Shown one piece after another: positions 12,905-26,247 of a stretch of 64,000 nt of DNA. The stretch comes from Hymenoscyphus infarciens (taxonomy: Eukaryota > Ascomycota > Leotiomycetes > Helotiales > Helotiaceae): the NCBI GenBank assembly GCA_001414345.1, contig LLCB01000060.1, positions 163,216 to 227,215 of the forward strand, written 5' to 3'. Made by a program: the position numbers and the translations under genes. The notes under the pieces were generated by a model, which saw only the letters and a program-made list of their open reading frames with translations, was not told the DNA's origin and made no database searches. Numbering within the stretch: position 1 is the stretch's first letter; the number at the start of each line of letters is the position of its first letter.

Positions 12905-14953
12905 ATGGCGACTAAACAGCATCAGTCTGCTCCTACGCCGACGCGGCCAAAGAGCACAAGCGGGATTATTAATGGGACCAAAGCAGAGGTTGGCGATTCA
13001 CGGGTTGTGGTGATCATATATGGGCAAGGCCAGGAAAGGATAGTGGCTGTTTTTGCGGACGTGCTTGGGAAACCATATCGACTGGCCTCGAGATTCTCAG
13101 AGGTGCGGGGCGAAGATCAAGGAACGGTTGTAGGAATCGCAGCTGGGGACGCAAAGGTCGATATCTTGTCAAGGAATAGAGTCTTGTTGGTCACCATCAA
13201 CGCTCACTGTGTGGGCTTGGGAATGCCTCCAGACCTCAACTTATCAGCTGCGTCAGACTACGAATTCTTATACACAGAAACACCATTTTTCCGAAGGGAT
13301 CTCTCTCGATTCATTGCATTTACTCTTGGTCAAATCAGTCACCACGAGGCCCTAATAACGAAGCCAAGAACATATTTCATATCAACTACCTTTCCTGATG
13401 TACGAACAGCACTTTCAAATTTGGATATCCTTTCTGTTGGCTCAGATGCTGTCGAGATTCGGGTGGACCTTTTGAGGGAACCTCTATCGGATGGAGCATT
13501 TAGCTCAGTGCCTAGCTTGAGCTACGTTGGCGAGCAAGTTATGTTGTTGCGACAACGGACAGAGCTTCCTATCATCTTCACGACGAGATGTACTCGCGAG
13601 AACGGTAAATTTCCCATGGGCAATCCGGAATTGTTTTATCAGTATCTCTATCGGGCGATACAGTGGGGATGTGAGTATGTGGATGTTGAGATATGGTTAC
13701 CAGAAGACATTCGACGTCGTCTGTTTGAACAACGAGGGAGTAGTCGGATCATTTCTGCTTTTCACGATTTTTCCGGGACCTTTAAATGGGCTTCGCCGCA
13801 AGCCCAGACCATATTCAACGAATCTCGCAAATATGGCGACATCGTCAAAATGATCACAATCATCAACTCAATGTCCGAAAACTACGAGCTCGAGTATTTC
13901 CGTTCTCAAATCAAGGCCAACAACCCAGAAGGGCCACCTCTTTCGGCTGTCAACATGGGCCAGCTGGGCCAACTTTCCCGCTCATTAAACACCGTTTTCT
14001 CGCCAATCACACATCCTCTACTACCTATCGTTGCTGCTCCCGGTCAGATGTCTGCTGCGGAGATCAACGGAGCGTTGAGCACGATGGGTCAACTCCCAAA
14101 GAGAAATATTTACGCAATCGGATCTTTCCGCTCAAGTCCACAAGTGACCTTCTTTGAGAAGTGTTTCAATGAGCTTGGGCTGCCTCACAATTTCACCTCT
14201 GTGGATCGCGCAGGCGTGAAAGGCTCTGTTGAATCCTTTTGTCACCAGCCTGGCTTTGGTGGGGCTTATCTGAGCCCTGCTATATCAGCAAACCAACCAT
14301 ATATTCCAGTTCTTTCGGATGCAGCTAGGGCTATTGGCACCATTGACACGGTTGTTGTCCGAGGCGAAGGCGCTTCCGCCTCGTTTGTTGGCGACAATGC
14401 GACATGGAAGGGCATCCGTGCAACCTTGACTCGAGATTTCGCCCCATCGGCTTACCAAGATCGAGCTGCCATTATCATATCAAGCTCGCCAGAAGACGCT
14501 GCACCCATAATATTCGCTCTGAGGAGTTTGAATATTGGAAAAATGTATAGTGCTGGGTTCAGAGCTCCTGGGCCTCTTGCGGTTGGTGTCGAGCCCTTTA
14601 CCTCAAGCGACAGTGTGCAACGAGTCGATCATCCTTTTGCTATTATTTCCGCTTTACCCTCTGGGAAGTCACACCTGGTCCATCCTTTACTGCGCCATTT
14701 TTCTTCCAGTAGCAATAGGTCGTCGCCGAGTGCCGAGAGGATGGGCACTGGTGGTAAAGGAAAGGTCTTCCTTGACCTCTCGAATGGGCCTAGACAGAGC
14801 GATCCTCTCGCCGTAGCAGAACAGAATGGATGGACAGCGTATGGCGTGGCTGATACCAGTGCATTCACAACAGTAGAAACTCTGAGACTGCTTATTGGAC
14901 AAAATGTTCCATACAGCTTTGTGAGGTTGGCCAGTGGAAGGGGGCTTTACTGA
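12905..14953 (+). CDS. Quinate-pathway repressor-like protein (QutR/qa-1S type, AROM-derived)
   Basis: A single exon encodes 682 residues. It aligns by motif with the three C-terminal domains of the pentafunctional AROM protein: a shikimate-kinase-like region (about 30-150), a type I 3-dehydroquinase-like domain (about 155-395) and a shikimate-dehydrogenase-like domain (about 405-682). This architecture is known from QutR of Aspergillus and qa-1S of Neurospora, repressors of quinate use. The kinase P-loop is absent (IYGQGQE where GxxxxGKT is expected). The dehydroquinase keeps the key Glu262, His287 and Lys315. The dehydrogenase domain lost its catalytic Lys (LSPAISAN) and Asp (N498-A-T-W for N-T-D-W). 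That pattern favours metabolite sensing over catalysis. ATG 12905 is the first in the frame. No quinate catabolic gene is in the window, so the target is inferred. Confidence 0.85.
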   Translation: MATKQHQSAPTPTRPKSTSGIINGTKAEVGDSRVVVIIYGQGQERIVAVFADVLGKPYRLASRFSEVRGEDQGTVVGIAAGDAKVDILSRNRVLLVTINAHCVGLGMPPDLNLSAASDYEFLYTETPFFRRDLSRFIAFTLGQISHHEALITKPRTYFISTTFPDVRTALSNLDILSVGSDAVEIRVDLLREPLSDGAFSSVPSLSYVGEQVMLLRQRTELPIIFTTRCTRENGKFPMGNPELFYQYLYRAIQWGCEYVDVEIWLPEDIRRRLFEQRGSSRIISAFHDFSGTFKWASPQAQTIFNESRKYGDIVKMITIINSMSENYELEYFRSQIKANNPEGPPLSAVNMGQLGQLSRSLNTVFSPITHPLLPIVAAPGQMSAAEINGALSTMGQLPKRNIYAIGSFRSSPQVTFFEKCFNELGLPHNFTSVDRAGVKGSVESFCHQPGFGGAYLSPAISANQPYIPVLSDAARAIGTIDTVVVRGEGASASFVGDNATWKGIRATLTRDFAPSAYQDRAAIIISSSPEDAAPIIFALRSLNIGKMYSAGFRAPGPLAVGVEPFTSSDSVQRVDHPFAIISALPSGKSHLVHPLLRHFSSSSNRSSPSAERMGTGGKGKVFLDLSNGPRQSDPLAVAEQNGWTAYGVADTSAFTTVETLRLLIGQNVPYSFVRLASGRGLY

Positions 14954-16113
14954 TATTTTTATTCCTCACGTCTGAAACATTACTATGGAGAAGAAAGAGA
15001 AGGGACTATAATGGACTATATTTAAGGTGCGGCGGCACATACCTATTTATTGGAGTTGGATAATAGCGGGGCGGGATTTATTGCGTTTTGGTGATTTTGT
15101 ACATAGACTTTTGATATGTCATGTTACATGCTAAAGCTGCGTGGTATACCATTAGATTAGTATTGGATATAGCAACTACAACATTATCTTCTTTTTTTCC
15201 CATTATGATTTATGGAGACGTTGCTTGGAGTAGAGATTTTGTGAAACAATTTCTCTGGTCTCTCATACCCATAGAAAAACAATCATCCAGAAAAGTATAA
15301 ATATTTTTTACTTGCGTTCAGAGGTAGAATATACGCCGTGTGCTGGATTCACCTCTCTTCCTAAAAATAATAGATTTTGTCGAGTTACTAGTGGCTTACT
15401 CGCAAGCGGGTTGACAGCTTTACTTACGAGTAACTCATGGCTTACTTGCAGCTTAACTTGACAGCTTCCTTACAAATTAAGTAACAGCTAACAGCTTACT
15501 TGCAAGTTGACTAGTTACACTTGAAGAACTAGTAAGTCACAAATAGTAATTGACGGCTGTTGAACAAAAGAGCAGAATGGAATCATAAAACTGTAGACAC
15601 CAACATTTTCAAGACTATTAGAAAGAGAAAGATGCGCTTTTAAGTTTGATTCATTCAGAGTATTATCGTCTTAGACAGTAAGTTGTTGATGATTTTTTCT
15701 AGGATTCATTCTCAGAAATAATCAAACCTCCTGTTTGTCTTTCACGCCCTTCTTATAGCTCTTGCCAAATTTGTAAGTGTTCTAAACGATCTGGTTGGTT
15801 TACTTAAATTGTCCTAGATGATTGAAACAATGAGACCTGACATGTTACATTCTCTTTTGATGTCATCGCAAACTTTGAAATTGTCTTACCTAGGTACCTC
15901 TGGTGAAATACCTCTTGTCACAAATTCGGACACATCACGTGAAACAAATAGTTCTTCTACGGTAGCCTAGATTACATACCCATGCACCCCGGTACGTTGA
16001 CCATAATAAGCAAAGCTTCAAATCAATCTACCCGTCGCGAAAAGCGCTTCGCGTCTACAATCAAACTGTTCCCTCTTCCAAACCACCGTCTCTGCCCACA
16101 AACCACCACCATC
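14954..16113. other. Intergenic with degenerate short repeats
   Basis: No gene is seen. Around 15380-15535 several imperfect copies of a motif like CTTACTTGCAAGTTGAC alternate with TAACAGCT, in both orientations. The last part is the promoter and 5' leader of the Spt16 gene; the frame is open upstream of its ATG but lacks homology. Confidence 0.55.
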
Positions 16114-19100
16114 ATGGCAGAGATCACTATCGACAAGAACCAGTTTCACGAGCGTTTGTCGCATTTCATCGGAGCATGGAAGGCCGACAAGAGGAGCGGC
16201 GACGCGCTCTTTAATGGAGCTTCCTCGATCCTGATTCTGCTAGGCAAGGCCGAGGAAACCTCAAATTTCCAAAAGAATAACTCGATTCATGTGAGTCTGC
16301 CAAATCGATTTGCGACTTTGGGTGACCAAATATATGGGTTGGAGACTTTTGCTGATGATGAGGGATAGTTCTGGTTGCTGGGTTACGAATTTCCCTCTAC
16401 ACTTTTCCTTTTCACGGTTGATGGATTTACCGTCGTTACGACATCGAAGAAAGGTACATATTCTATGCGCCCAACATTTACCGGGATGAGGAGGAGGAGA
16501 AGCTAACAATGAGTAGCAAAACATTTGGAACCACTGAAGAGCGGAAAGATTCCCATCGAGATTCTAGTTCGCGGAAAGGATGTGGAGGCAAATGCGAAAG
16601 TCTTCGCTAAGATTGCTAGCACAATCAAAGCTGCGGGCGTAAGTTACAACATGAATTCTGCGGGGATAGGGCTGACTGTTTTTGGGGCTATAGAAGAAAA
16701 TCGGTGTTTTACCAAAGGATACATCACAAGGAGCCTTTGTCGACGACTGGAAGAAGACATATCTGCCTATTCAGAAGGACCTCGAGGAAGTTGATATTAC
16801 TCCAGCACTCTCCGCTGCTGCCTTGTCCGTTAAGGATAAGACTGAGTTGGTGAGTAACCCCGAACCCTATGTAAAGCTATGCTAACAATAAATCAGCAAG
16901 CGATCCGAACATGCTCAAAGGCATTAGTCGCCTTGATGAACCCCTTTTTCGTCGAAGAGATGTCAGCGATTTTGGACGAGGAGAAGAAAGTTAAGCACAG
17001 TGCTTTAGGAACCAAAATCGAAAATAAATTGGATGATGCGAAATGGTGGAAGACTGTGGAACTCCCAAGTAAATCGAAAATGCCTGCCGACTTCGATGTT
17101 TCACACCTGGACTGGGCCCATGGTCCAACGGTACAAAGTGGAGGAAAGTTCGATCTGAGAATGAACGCCCCGTCGAACGACGATGTACTCCACGCTGGAG
17201 TTATTCTCTCTTCAATGGGTCTTCGATACAAATCCTACTGTTCCACGATCGGCCGAACGTATCTCGTCGACCCGAATAAGTCACAAGAGAGCGCCTATAA
17301 GCTTCTGCTAATGGTCCACAGCCTGGTTATTAAGGAGGCTCGAGATGGTGTAAATGTAAAGGACATATATGCCAAGGCTCTTGCGCTAGTGAAGGCCAAG
17401 AAGCCAGAACTTGAGAAGCACTTCGTTAAGAACGTTGGTTTTGGTATTGGTATCGAGACTCGCGATCCCACATTAGTACTGAATGCGAAGAGCTCCCGAG
17501 TGTTGAGAGACGGCATGACTCTCAATATCAATACGGGTTTCAACGATATCGAGAATCCCAACCCACAAGACAAGAAGAGCAAAGTTTATTCTTTGAGTTT
17601 GTCAGACACAATTCGAGTCAGCACAAACGACCCCGTGGTGTACACAGGAGACTCCCCATCTCAATTGGACGGTATTTCATTTTTCTTCAAGGACGACGAG
17701 GAAGCCGAACCTACGCCCAAAAAGATGAAGAAGGACTCTGCAGTAGGCGCTGTTGCGGCCAAGAACATTACGAAAACCAAACTTCGTGCTGAGCGAACAA
17801 CCCAGGCAGATGAGGGTGCCGAGGCCAGACGTCGAGAACATCAAAAAGAACTTGCAAAGAAAAAGCAAGAGGAAGGTCTCAAACGTTTTGCTGAATCCGC
17901 CGGAAACCTCAACGGATCCGCGGTGAAGAAATTCAAGCGATTCGAGTCGTATAAGCGTGATAACCAGTTCCCCAGAAAGGTCGCTGATTTGGCTATTGTC
18001 ATGGATATCAAGGCTACTTCGATTATTTTACCCGTCATGGGACGTCCTGTGCCATTTCACATTCAGACCATCAAAAATGCCAGCAAGAGCGACGAAGGCG
18101 ACTTTTCTTTCCTCCGAATCAACTTCTTATCACCTGGTCAGGGTGTTGGTAGAAAGGATGATCAACCCTTTGAAGATGCCTCTGCCCACTTTATCCGAAG
18201 TCTGACGTTCCGATCTCATGATGGTGATCGATTCCAAGAAATCGCAAACCAAATCAGTAATATGAAGAAGGAAGCCCTGAAGAAAGAGAACGAGAAGAAG
18301 GAATTGGAAGATGTGGTTGAGCAAGATAAATTGACTGAGATCCGAAGTAAGTTGGAGAATCATCCGTCAAAACTAACTACTTTATTAATACCTTACAGAC
18401 CGAAGACCTACCGTTATGGACAACGTCTTCGTTCGTCCTGCAATGGATGGTAAGCGTGTTCCAGGAAAGGTCGAAATCCACCAAAATGGTCTCCGATATC
18501 AATCACCAATCAACCAACAACGAGTAGATGTTTTGTTCAGTAATGTCAAGCATCTTTTCTTCCAACCTTGTGACCACGAACTTTTCGTCATCATCCACGT
18601 CCATCTTAAGGACCCTATTATGATCGGCAAGAAAAAGACTAAGGATGTTCAATTCTACCGTGAGGCTTCTGATATTGCATTCGACGAAACAGGAAACCGA
18701 AAGCGCAAATACAGATACGGAGACGAGGAAGAGTTCGAGGCAGAACAGGAAGAAAGAAGACGCAGAGCAGATCTCGATCGACAATTCAAGGCATTTGCCG
18801 AAAAGATTGCCGAGGCTGGAAAGAACGAGAACATTGATGTCGACGTTCCTTTCCGTGAACTTGGCTTCAACGGTGTGCCCAATCGATCCAACGTTTTCTG
18901 TCAACCTTCAACGGACTGCCTGGTCCAACTTACCGAACCCCCCTTTATGGTCATCACACTCGAGGATATTGAAGTGGCACATCTGGAACGTGTTCAATTC
19001 GGTCTCAAGAACTTTGATATGGTTTTCATTTTCAAGGATTTCACTCGGACACCAGCTCATATCAACACCATTCCGGTCGAGTCACTGGAGAACGTTAAGG

Positions 19101-19498
19101 AGTGGTTGGATTCCGTCAATATCCCATTCACAGATGGACCTCTCAACTTGAACTGGCCTACCATCATGAAGACCGTTACCGCGGACCCACATTCCTTCTT
19201 CGCTGACGGTGGATGGGGCTTCCTTTCCAACGACACGGATGAAGATGATGGAGAGGAGGAATCTGAAGAGTCTGCTTTCGAGATGTCGGATAGTGAGCTT
19301 GCGGCATCGGAGGAATCGAGTGATGAGGAGAGCGATTTCGATAGTAATGCCAGTGATGATGAGGGCAGTGCGGGAAGCGATGACGGTGATAGTGAGGGCG
19401 AGGATTGGGATGAATTGGAGAAGAAGGCCAAGCGAAAGGATGCTGAGGGCGGTTTGGATGAGGAGGAGAGACCCTCGAAGAAGAAGAGAAAGCATTGA
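16114..19498 (+). CDS. SPT16: FACT complex subunit Spt16 (histone chaperone)
   Basis: Six exons (16114-16290, 16369-16453, 16517-16638, 16694-16849, 16897-18346, 18399-19498) join in frame to 1029 residues, the normal length for fungal Spt16. With Pob3 it forms FACT, which displaces and reassembles H2A-H2B during transcription and replication. The order is an N-terminal aminopeptidase-P-like domain starting [11 protein letters not shown] and running to about 440, a charged linker with KKMKKD, a dimerisation/PH-type region ([11 protein letters not shown]), the Rtt106-like middle domain ([15 protein letters not shown] onward) and an acidic Asp/Glu/Ser tail ending in a basic KKKRKH, a likely nuclear signal. 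Each splice restores conserved text. It is convergent with the downstream CDC50 gene. Confidence 0.97.
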
Positions 19499-20351
19499 GT
19501 TTAGCTCTTTAAACTTCTCTTTCCTCTCTCTGGGCTCTTGTTATCTCGATCCATTTTGTTTGTATGATCAGTTGGGGCGGAAGGAAGGACGAGAAAAAAG
19601 GATAACCACAAAATTGATTCCCCACGACGACCGACGGATGCGTTCGGGTTCCTCTTTCTCTTATCTGTCTGTGCGATATGAACGAAGCAAGAAGGCGTTC
19701 CTATCTATTTTTATCTGAGGGTTCTTTTCAGCGAGGCCAAGCGAAGCAGAGCAAAAAAAATGGAACATGGTTGGGAGGAAGAGAGCACATACTTGGCTAG
19801 CTAGCTAGTCAGTCATGGGAATGGGACGAGCAACAGTGGTGAGATAGTAATAATACTGGATGAATCTTCAAAACTTGCTGCTTTTCTCAACTTGTGATGT
19901 GAAAATACGGTCAGTGAAAGTGTCATCAGGTTTTGAGAGAAGACGCATGGTGAGTTGCTCATATCTAAATACCACTCTAACCCTGCTCAACTCAACATCT
20001 GTCACTGTCCATATTTGAAAGGTTCCGTCAGCTCATCGGAGGACATCAAAACCTAAATAGCAAAGAGGAAACTCCATATCATTTTCCTATAAATTCAAAA
20101 AGGAAACAAAAACACGATTGATGCCCAGAAAACCCCGTCATTGACCCGAAAAAAAGGGGGAAAAACTAAAGTACGCCATAATAAAACCAAACCCCGTTCT
20201 CGAAAAAGACAACCTGGAACTAACAACATCATCAAAAAGGGGTTCCCTAAATCCAGGGAATCATCAAGGATTCAGTTCTTTCTGCCGACTTGTCCCCTCT
20301 CGTTATAGTACAAACCTACAAGCCCCTTCCCCCATATTTTCAAATTTGCAA
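19499..20351. other. Convergent 3' intergenic region
   Basis: Lies between the stop codons of the Spt16 and Cdc50 genes. It holds A-rich tracts at 20135-20170 and a CTAGCTAGCTAG run near 19797. No gene is seen. Confidence 0.6.
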
Positions 20352-21882
20352 TCAGGCTCTTTCAGCACCCAAGACACCATCTCGCCCACCAGTAGCCACT
20401 CCCCCACCGTGCGAAGGACCGTTGTCATTGTTCCAACTGAGATAAGTATGGTCTCCCAATTTTCTGGGTTTGATAAGATGGGTGACGGTGAAGAGGGAAC
20501 CGAGCACGATGCAGATTCCTCCTACGACGACGTAGGCGATTCCTAGGAAGGGGTTTCGGCCGCCCATAACAGTTCCGGTGCTGATGATTACGGATTTCGT
20601 TCCGCCGTATTCGGTTACGTTGAAATCTGGGAGGGATGTGTTAGCGGATGGAGAGTTGGAGAGGGGATGTTAGCTTACGGCTGTTGACTCGGAGAGAATA
20701 ATCTCCGCTCTTCATAGCTTGGGTTTTGTTTTGCTGGGCTAGTTTGCTGAATGTTGGGAGACCAGCGAGGCGCATCCAGACTTGGAATGCATCATCATTG
20801 ACCAGATCTGGTTGGTGGTCTTCAGTGTAGCCGAATGGGTATCGAACCTGCCAATTTGGAGGTGGCACCACATCGCTTAAGTTGTAAGCTGTTTTGCCAT
20901 AAAGCTTTTGATCACTGTCCCATGCGATACCAACGTTCGACATGCCGTAAACGTCACCAACATCCTTTCCTAATGGAATTGGGTTGAAGAATGTGTCGTT
21001 GAAAACGGAATTGGCCGCTAATCCACATGGGTAGTATGGCTTTTCGCCATCGGTTGTGTTTGTGGTTGCGAGTGGGGGGCAATCACTGGACTTGATGTCT
21101 TTCAAGGAAACGGCCTTTCCAGACAATTGATCAGTGTTGAAAGATTTGGCATAACGACGATGGTTTTGGTAGAAGTTCGTGAGGCGATAATAGAAGTAAA
21201 CTGGAGGCTCCATGTCGTGTTGTATAGTGAAATTGAGTTGACACTGCCAGACTCCAACGCTAACATTCCCATCATTCGTGTAATTCTGAGTTACCCATTG
21301 TTTTGACCATGTCGGTGCCTTTACAGCTAAATCGTTTTGTTTAAAGTGCGATTCCCATGCGGCGTCAGGCATTATGGAAGCAGGTTCGTCGTTGTTTCCT
21401 CCCCATAGAGGCGCATCGAGGTGACATCTCGAGTAATCCAGTCTGAGTTCTTGAACCTATTTCCAACCATGCGTCAGTTTTCGGTTCCCACAGTCCGCGA
21501 TGTCCGGATGTACCAACCGTCGAGCTCGCAAACAATAATCCTCCTCCTATGGGGGCGAATATGATTCCGACCGCAAAGAACAACGGGAGGACGGTCTTGG
21601 GGGTAAGAATCGGTCTAAAGTTTTAAATCCGTCAGCACAACTCTGGCGCATTATCTACCATCTACTGAATCCCATCGTGCCCACTCACTGCCATGCTTTT
21701 AATCGCTGCTGTCGGAATGCCGTATCTGCGAAGGAGAAATCCTATATCAGCCCAAGTCCTCGATGTGGCAGCTAATCCGTGGGATCCTTACTCGCCGGTC
21801 TCCTGCTCTTGGTCTTCTTCTCATCTGCTTGTTGGTTTGGGTCCTGCGAATCGATCGAGTCTGGGTGTGAGGTGTCTGCCAT
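20352..21882 (-). CDS. CDC50: Cdc50/Lem3 family P4-ATPase (flippase) subunit
   Basis: Five minus-strand exons (21882-21792, 21725-21689, 21614-21518, 21456-20679, 20626-20352) give 425 residues. Members are obligate beta subunits that bring P4-ATPase phospholipid flippases out of the ER and support transport. The family pattern is clear: [22 protein letters not shown] before span 1, span [19 protein letters not shown], a large lumenal domain with DYSRCHLD, paired cysteines ([19 protein letters not shown]), several N-glycosylation sites, then span 2 ([17 protein letters not shown]) and THLIKPR. The C-terminal cytosolic tail is Gly-rich. Only the junction at 20679/20626 is less certain in its residue choice. 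The symbol denotes the family; which paralogue (Cdc50, Lem3 or Crf1) is not settled. Confidence 0.94.
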
Positions 21883-22450
21883 CTTGCGCGGATGTCGTGA
21901 TCATATGTCGGTGGTGTTGTTGATTACGACCCGTGGTGTTGAGGAATTGTGGTGGTACGCTCTTTCAAGGTTGCTCTTGGGTTGTGAGTTACGTTGGCTG
22001 TCGCGATCCTTCATCAATCAGCCCCGTATTCCAAACGCCGTGGTTCCGGCAGGTAGCGTTGGCAGGGATTCAGCCACCCTTCAACGCCACTTGTAAAAGA
22101 GTTCAAATATCAAAGAGAACTACTGATGCTCTTGATTTTGTGACAATTGCGAGACTAGATCACTTCAAGTCTCAATTCATCTTTTGGCTTCTCATCTGAG
22201 AGTCAGTTGCAATATTATTCATTATTCACCTACATTATCTACCAAGCGAATAACTCCCCTCTTTTTCAGCAGGACCTGATTGTTACAAATATCTTGCCAC
22301 AACTTGTTGTCCATGCAAATAACCCTTCCGGTGCCCAGTCCATTCCCTCTTACACCAGAGAAAAACAAATTTATGTGGGTATCAATCTCCCCCTTAATCC
22401 AGCAATAATGATAGCCCAATGCGGGTCACTCCAGCTCGCTATATCTCTCA
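21883..22450. other. Intergenic (CDC50 promoter and Sae2-like gene 3' flank)
   Basis: No gene seen. The two flanking genes run in the same direction on the minus strand, so this holds the promoter of one and the terminator of the other. Confidence 0.6.
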
Positions 22451-25185
22451 TTACTCGTCTCGGAACCTCCAAAGACCACCAGGCCGCATTGCCTGCGCAT
22501 ATCTTTTCTCTATCTCTTCCCGTTTCGCTAAGCGTGCTGCCTCAAGTTGTTCTGCATGTTCTTGTGTTGATGGGAAATCGGTTTGCCAAAATCCAACAGG
22601 ACTCCTCCTTCTCTCATGTACATATCGATGCTTGCCACTTGTATTGGCTAGCTCGCGTGTTTTTGCTTGGAGTAGAAGTTCATCCCGCTCGTCTTTACTC
22701 ATGTTTTGGATTTTGTGTGCATTGTCGCCCAAAAACTCCTCCAGGAGCTTCTCGTCTGCTTCCTCTTGTGACATCGTTGGGGGTCCCCTATTGTCATTCG
22801 TCATCTGAATAAAGGTACGAAATGCATTTCCACAGCATTCTGGTTTCGTGCAACCCTGAAGACAACGCCGCTTCTCCTTACCACGAACAACATCATTAAA
22901 TGCAAAATCCAAACCTTGATTGGAATTGGTGTTGAATGCGAAATCGCCAAGTTCTAACTTATCACGTGGTCGGCTCCGAAGAGGTTCAGGACCATAATCT
23001 CCAGGCGCTTCATCATCATTCTCATGACTGGCTCGTTGCTGCCTCGATTGTGGCCTCAAATTGTCGGTTCGACGCATTCTAGGTCGAGGGGCACTTTCTA
23101 CTGATCTTCTTCCAGCGCCTACAGGCGGCGTTCTTGAACGGGGTGCTTCGCTGTTTGGTAAACGCCTCGCGGGTCTCGTTGCTGTTATAGGAGTGGCATC
23201 TCCTTCTCCTTGAGGTTGTGCGGGACGTCTCCTCATCCCACCTTCCGAAGACGGCCTTTCCGGAGAGGGGTTTCTTGAAGGTATACCAGAAGGCTCTAGA
23301 GATCTGAGCACGCCTCCCACTTGGACTTCTCCGGAAGGCTCAAGATTGTGTTGTCGATTTTTGGCAAGTAAGCTTGGCAGCTCGATATTTGATAGTTTAG
23401 GAGGTCTTTGCTGATTGGGCGTCCTCGGATCAACAGAGTGGTTTGCGCGAAGATCTCGCTTCGGGGGAGATGGGTTTGTGAGTAAATTATTTAGTCGACC
23501 ATCATTGTTCGAGGGTTTTCGAATCTTATTTCCAGAACTATCAGATGTCGACTCATCTTCACCCAAAGAAGCCACAGCCTTGTCGCTGACAACGCGTCTT
23601 CTCTTGGGAGACTTGGGATCCAAGTTTGATGTCCGTGGCAAAAGGAGACGATTGGGGTTCAGCGGCTGCAGTGGAGATCCAGCTTCAACATCCTCGGACT
23701 GTTCAACACCAGCGATATGTTGAGACAGCGGGCTATTGGTAGAGTTGCGAAGGCTATGTTCCCCGAATGAAACATTCGCTTGAGAAGTGGCAGAGAGCCT
23801 AGAAGCTTTCCGAGAAAGCTCTAGCATACGTCGCTTTTTGGGTGTATTGACCTTTTCTCCTATCTCATCTAAATCGAAGCTGTCCGTGTGGGTCAACTGG
23901 CGTAGGTCGGCGAGAATGGGACTGCTGTTGATGGCTTCCACTTTCACAGCTTTTGGTGTGCTCTGATCAAAATTATCGTTTGGCCGTTTCCTCTTCTTGA
24001 TAGTCCGACTTGATATCACTACAGGTGATTCGGGGGTTTCAGGTGTTTCTACACGTGGAATGTTTTCCCCTTTATCTTCCACGCAAGGCCGTTGTGGGGA
24101 GGAATGCTGTGATCGGTCATCTTGGGTAGAACCAAAATGTTCGGCCTCTATGGGTTCTATGGGCTCGAATTGTGTATCCTCGACATGGAATCGTCCTTCG
24201 CGAAGGAGATTTGGTGGAAGTTCTTGCGATTGGGCTGGCAGAGAACTTGGGACTCCAGTTGAACTTGGATAATATGCCGGATCGGGAGGTTCAAATGGGG
24301 TTGGGAACCCATTTTGGTTGACAATAGGCCCGCTGGGAGATTTGCTACTGCCTTCAATCGTAGGCTTTTCCTTCAGAGGTGCTGCGCTCTGCTCGGAAGC
24401 ATCATCGGGCTGTGCTGGTTCTTTTGGGCTTGCTGGTACGTCTGTTTCTGCGTCGGAAGTTATTCCTGAGATAGCTTTATTTGCCTGTTTTGGAAGATCC
24501 GGGAGACCAAGACGTTTCCGACAATCTGTTATGGTACCCTTTTGTTTCTGTATTCTCGCGTCCTTGCGAACTATGACTTGACGGAGTTCTTCAACATGAG
24601 CCGCATACTTTTTGTCTTTCTGGCGTTGCTTCTCAACCAAATCATTCTTTGCCTCAACGGCATAATTCTTGGTTTTGTAAAGGTCGTTGAACTTTTCCAC
24701 CAGTTTGTTGTACTTTACCACTCTTTCTCCTGCGCCCTCCATCTTCTTCTCTGTGGATGCTCCACTAGAGGTGGGAATAGGGTTCGACACATTGCGAGTA
24801 TGGCTGGGGGGTTTTGGGGTCGTGATATCCTGGATATTTTTCTCCTTCCGCGATTCTTCGAGGGCCTCAGACAGGCGTTTGTTCTCCCTCTCCAATTCCT
24901 CTATCCGAAGGGCAGCCACATTGTGCTCCTCCAGCTCTTTCAATAATCTTCCATTCTCTTTCGTCAACTCATCCGCCCTGGCTGACCTGCTTTGCAGCGA
25001 TTGAAGCTCCTCCTTGGGGATTTTCGCAGTGTGTTCCTCGTCGATTTCTAGAAAGTATATATTAGTAATGCCATCAGTCCAGCAAAAGAAATCATCTTAC
25101 CAGTGGCCACATCGGAGTCAATGCGGTTGCAGATTCTGGTCAGCTCCGCAAACAAATCTCCTCGACCTTGCCTCCAACTCTCCAT
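22451..25185 (-). CDS. Sae2/CtIP/Ctp1 family DNA end-resection factor
   Basis: Two exons (25185-25101 and 25047-22451) encode 893 residues. The family activates the Mre11-Rad50 nuclease to clip protein-blocked double-strand breaks. The N-terminal 150-180 residues form a coiled coil suited to tetramerisation (ELQSLQSR..., LEELERENKRL). A long disordered middle is rich in Ser-Pro/Thr-Pro sites, candidate CDK and checkpoint-kinase targets. The C-terminal domain carries Cys-rich CLQGCTKPECCG, then KHRYVHERRRSPVGFWQTDFPST, the conserved Sae2/CtIP DNA-binding block (residues about 834-855). The usual RHR motif is KHR here. The first ATG after the intergenic region is used; the 53-bp intron restores the frame. 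Confidence 0.93.
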
Positions 25186-26247
25186 GTTGGCGACGGGCTA
25201 TTCGGCATGGATCGAGCGGAAGCGATATATCGGTGATTGTGGTGATCTGTTTCCAAAGGCGCGGGCGGGTTCTGTGCGCGTTTCTCCAGTAGTAGTCACA
25301 TTTTTGGTGCTGGTCCCGAGGCAGCGATGGCGGGGAAACTCCGGGAAACGCGTGGGATGACGCGCTGAAAATGGTCGCAGTGCATCGTGGGGCAAGTGCC
25401 GAAGTCGCCTTGAACCACGAACATCAAAAGCCTCAAAAACATCAAATTACGACCTCTAAACGTTAAAGATTTTTCTTCTAGTAATTGATGCATGGCCCCT
25501 TGCGCCATGTCTATTGGATCTGATCAGGGGGGTCTGGCGGGATCCAATTCGATGCAGCACAAGAGATCGATCATCATGCACTTCCCCTCTTCAGCAACGT
25601 TGTCTTGACCTTCGATGCTCGATATTGGAGAGGACAGCATATATTGATTCGACGTGGCTATATCTATTCGGGTGCTTCTTTCGGCTTCCTCCCGCCGAAA
25701 AATATTTCCGATGTTACATACTCCCTACTACACCTTAGCCATCTGCTGCAAGTCAACACAATTACCCGGCAACTTCATGAGGTTATCCGAATTCTCACTG
25801 CCAAACTCTTACAGCCTAATGCCCTATTGCTACTTATTTTTTCAGGGCTCTAACCCAATTACGGGGTCTTTTCAATCGTGCAGCCTTCCAGCGGAGAATA
25901 TATCCTGTACAGGAACGAAGCACCAAGTGGTGCCTCTGGGCAATATGGATCAATGTGGAGAACCTTGTCGAGAATCAGGCTGCTTTGAAAATTTCTACAT
26001 TCTCCTACTCTATGTGCTATTCATAGTTAGCTGATCCGGGGAAGGAAAACATGGAGGTGCGGTACCCGTCACCTGGCAAACCGAGAAGCAAGTTGACCCA
26101 TAGTGCCCAATGTACCACTCCAATAATCATTTGAGAATATAGTCTCTGCTCTTGCCATCATATTTCTCTCTGTTCGAAGCCCTGGTTCCTTACAATTTTG
26201 TACAACTTTCAAAGACTGATCTGCCAGTTTCAATATAATTGCCCAGC
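25186..26247. other. Divergent promoter region, no gene seen
   Basis: Separates the minus-strand Sae2-like gene from the plus-strand secreted-protein gene. Short overlapping frames have no homology that I recognise. Confidence 0.55.
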
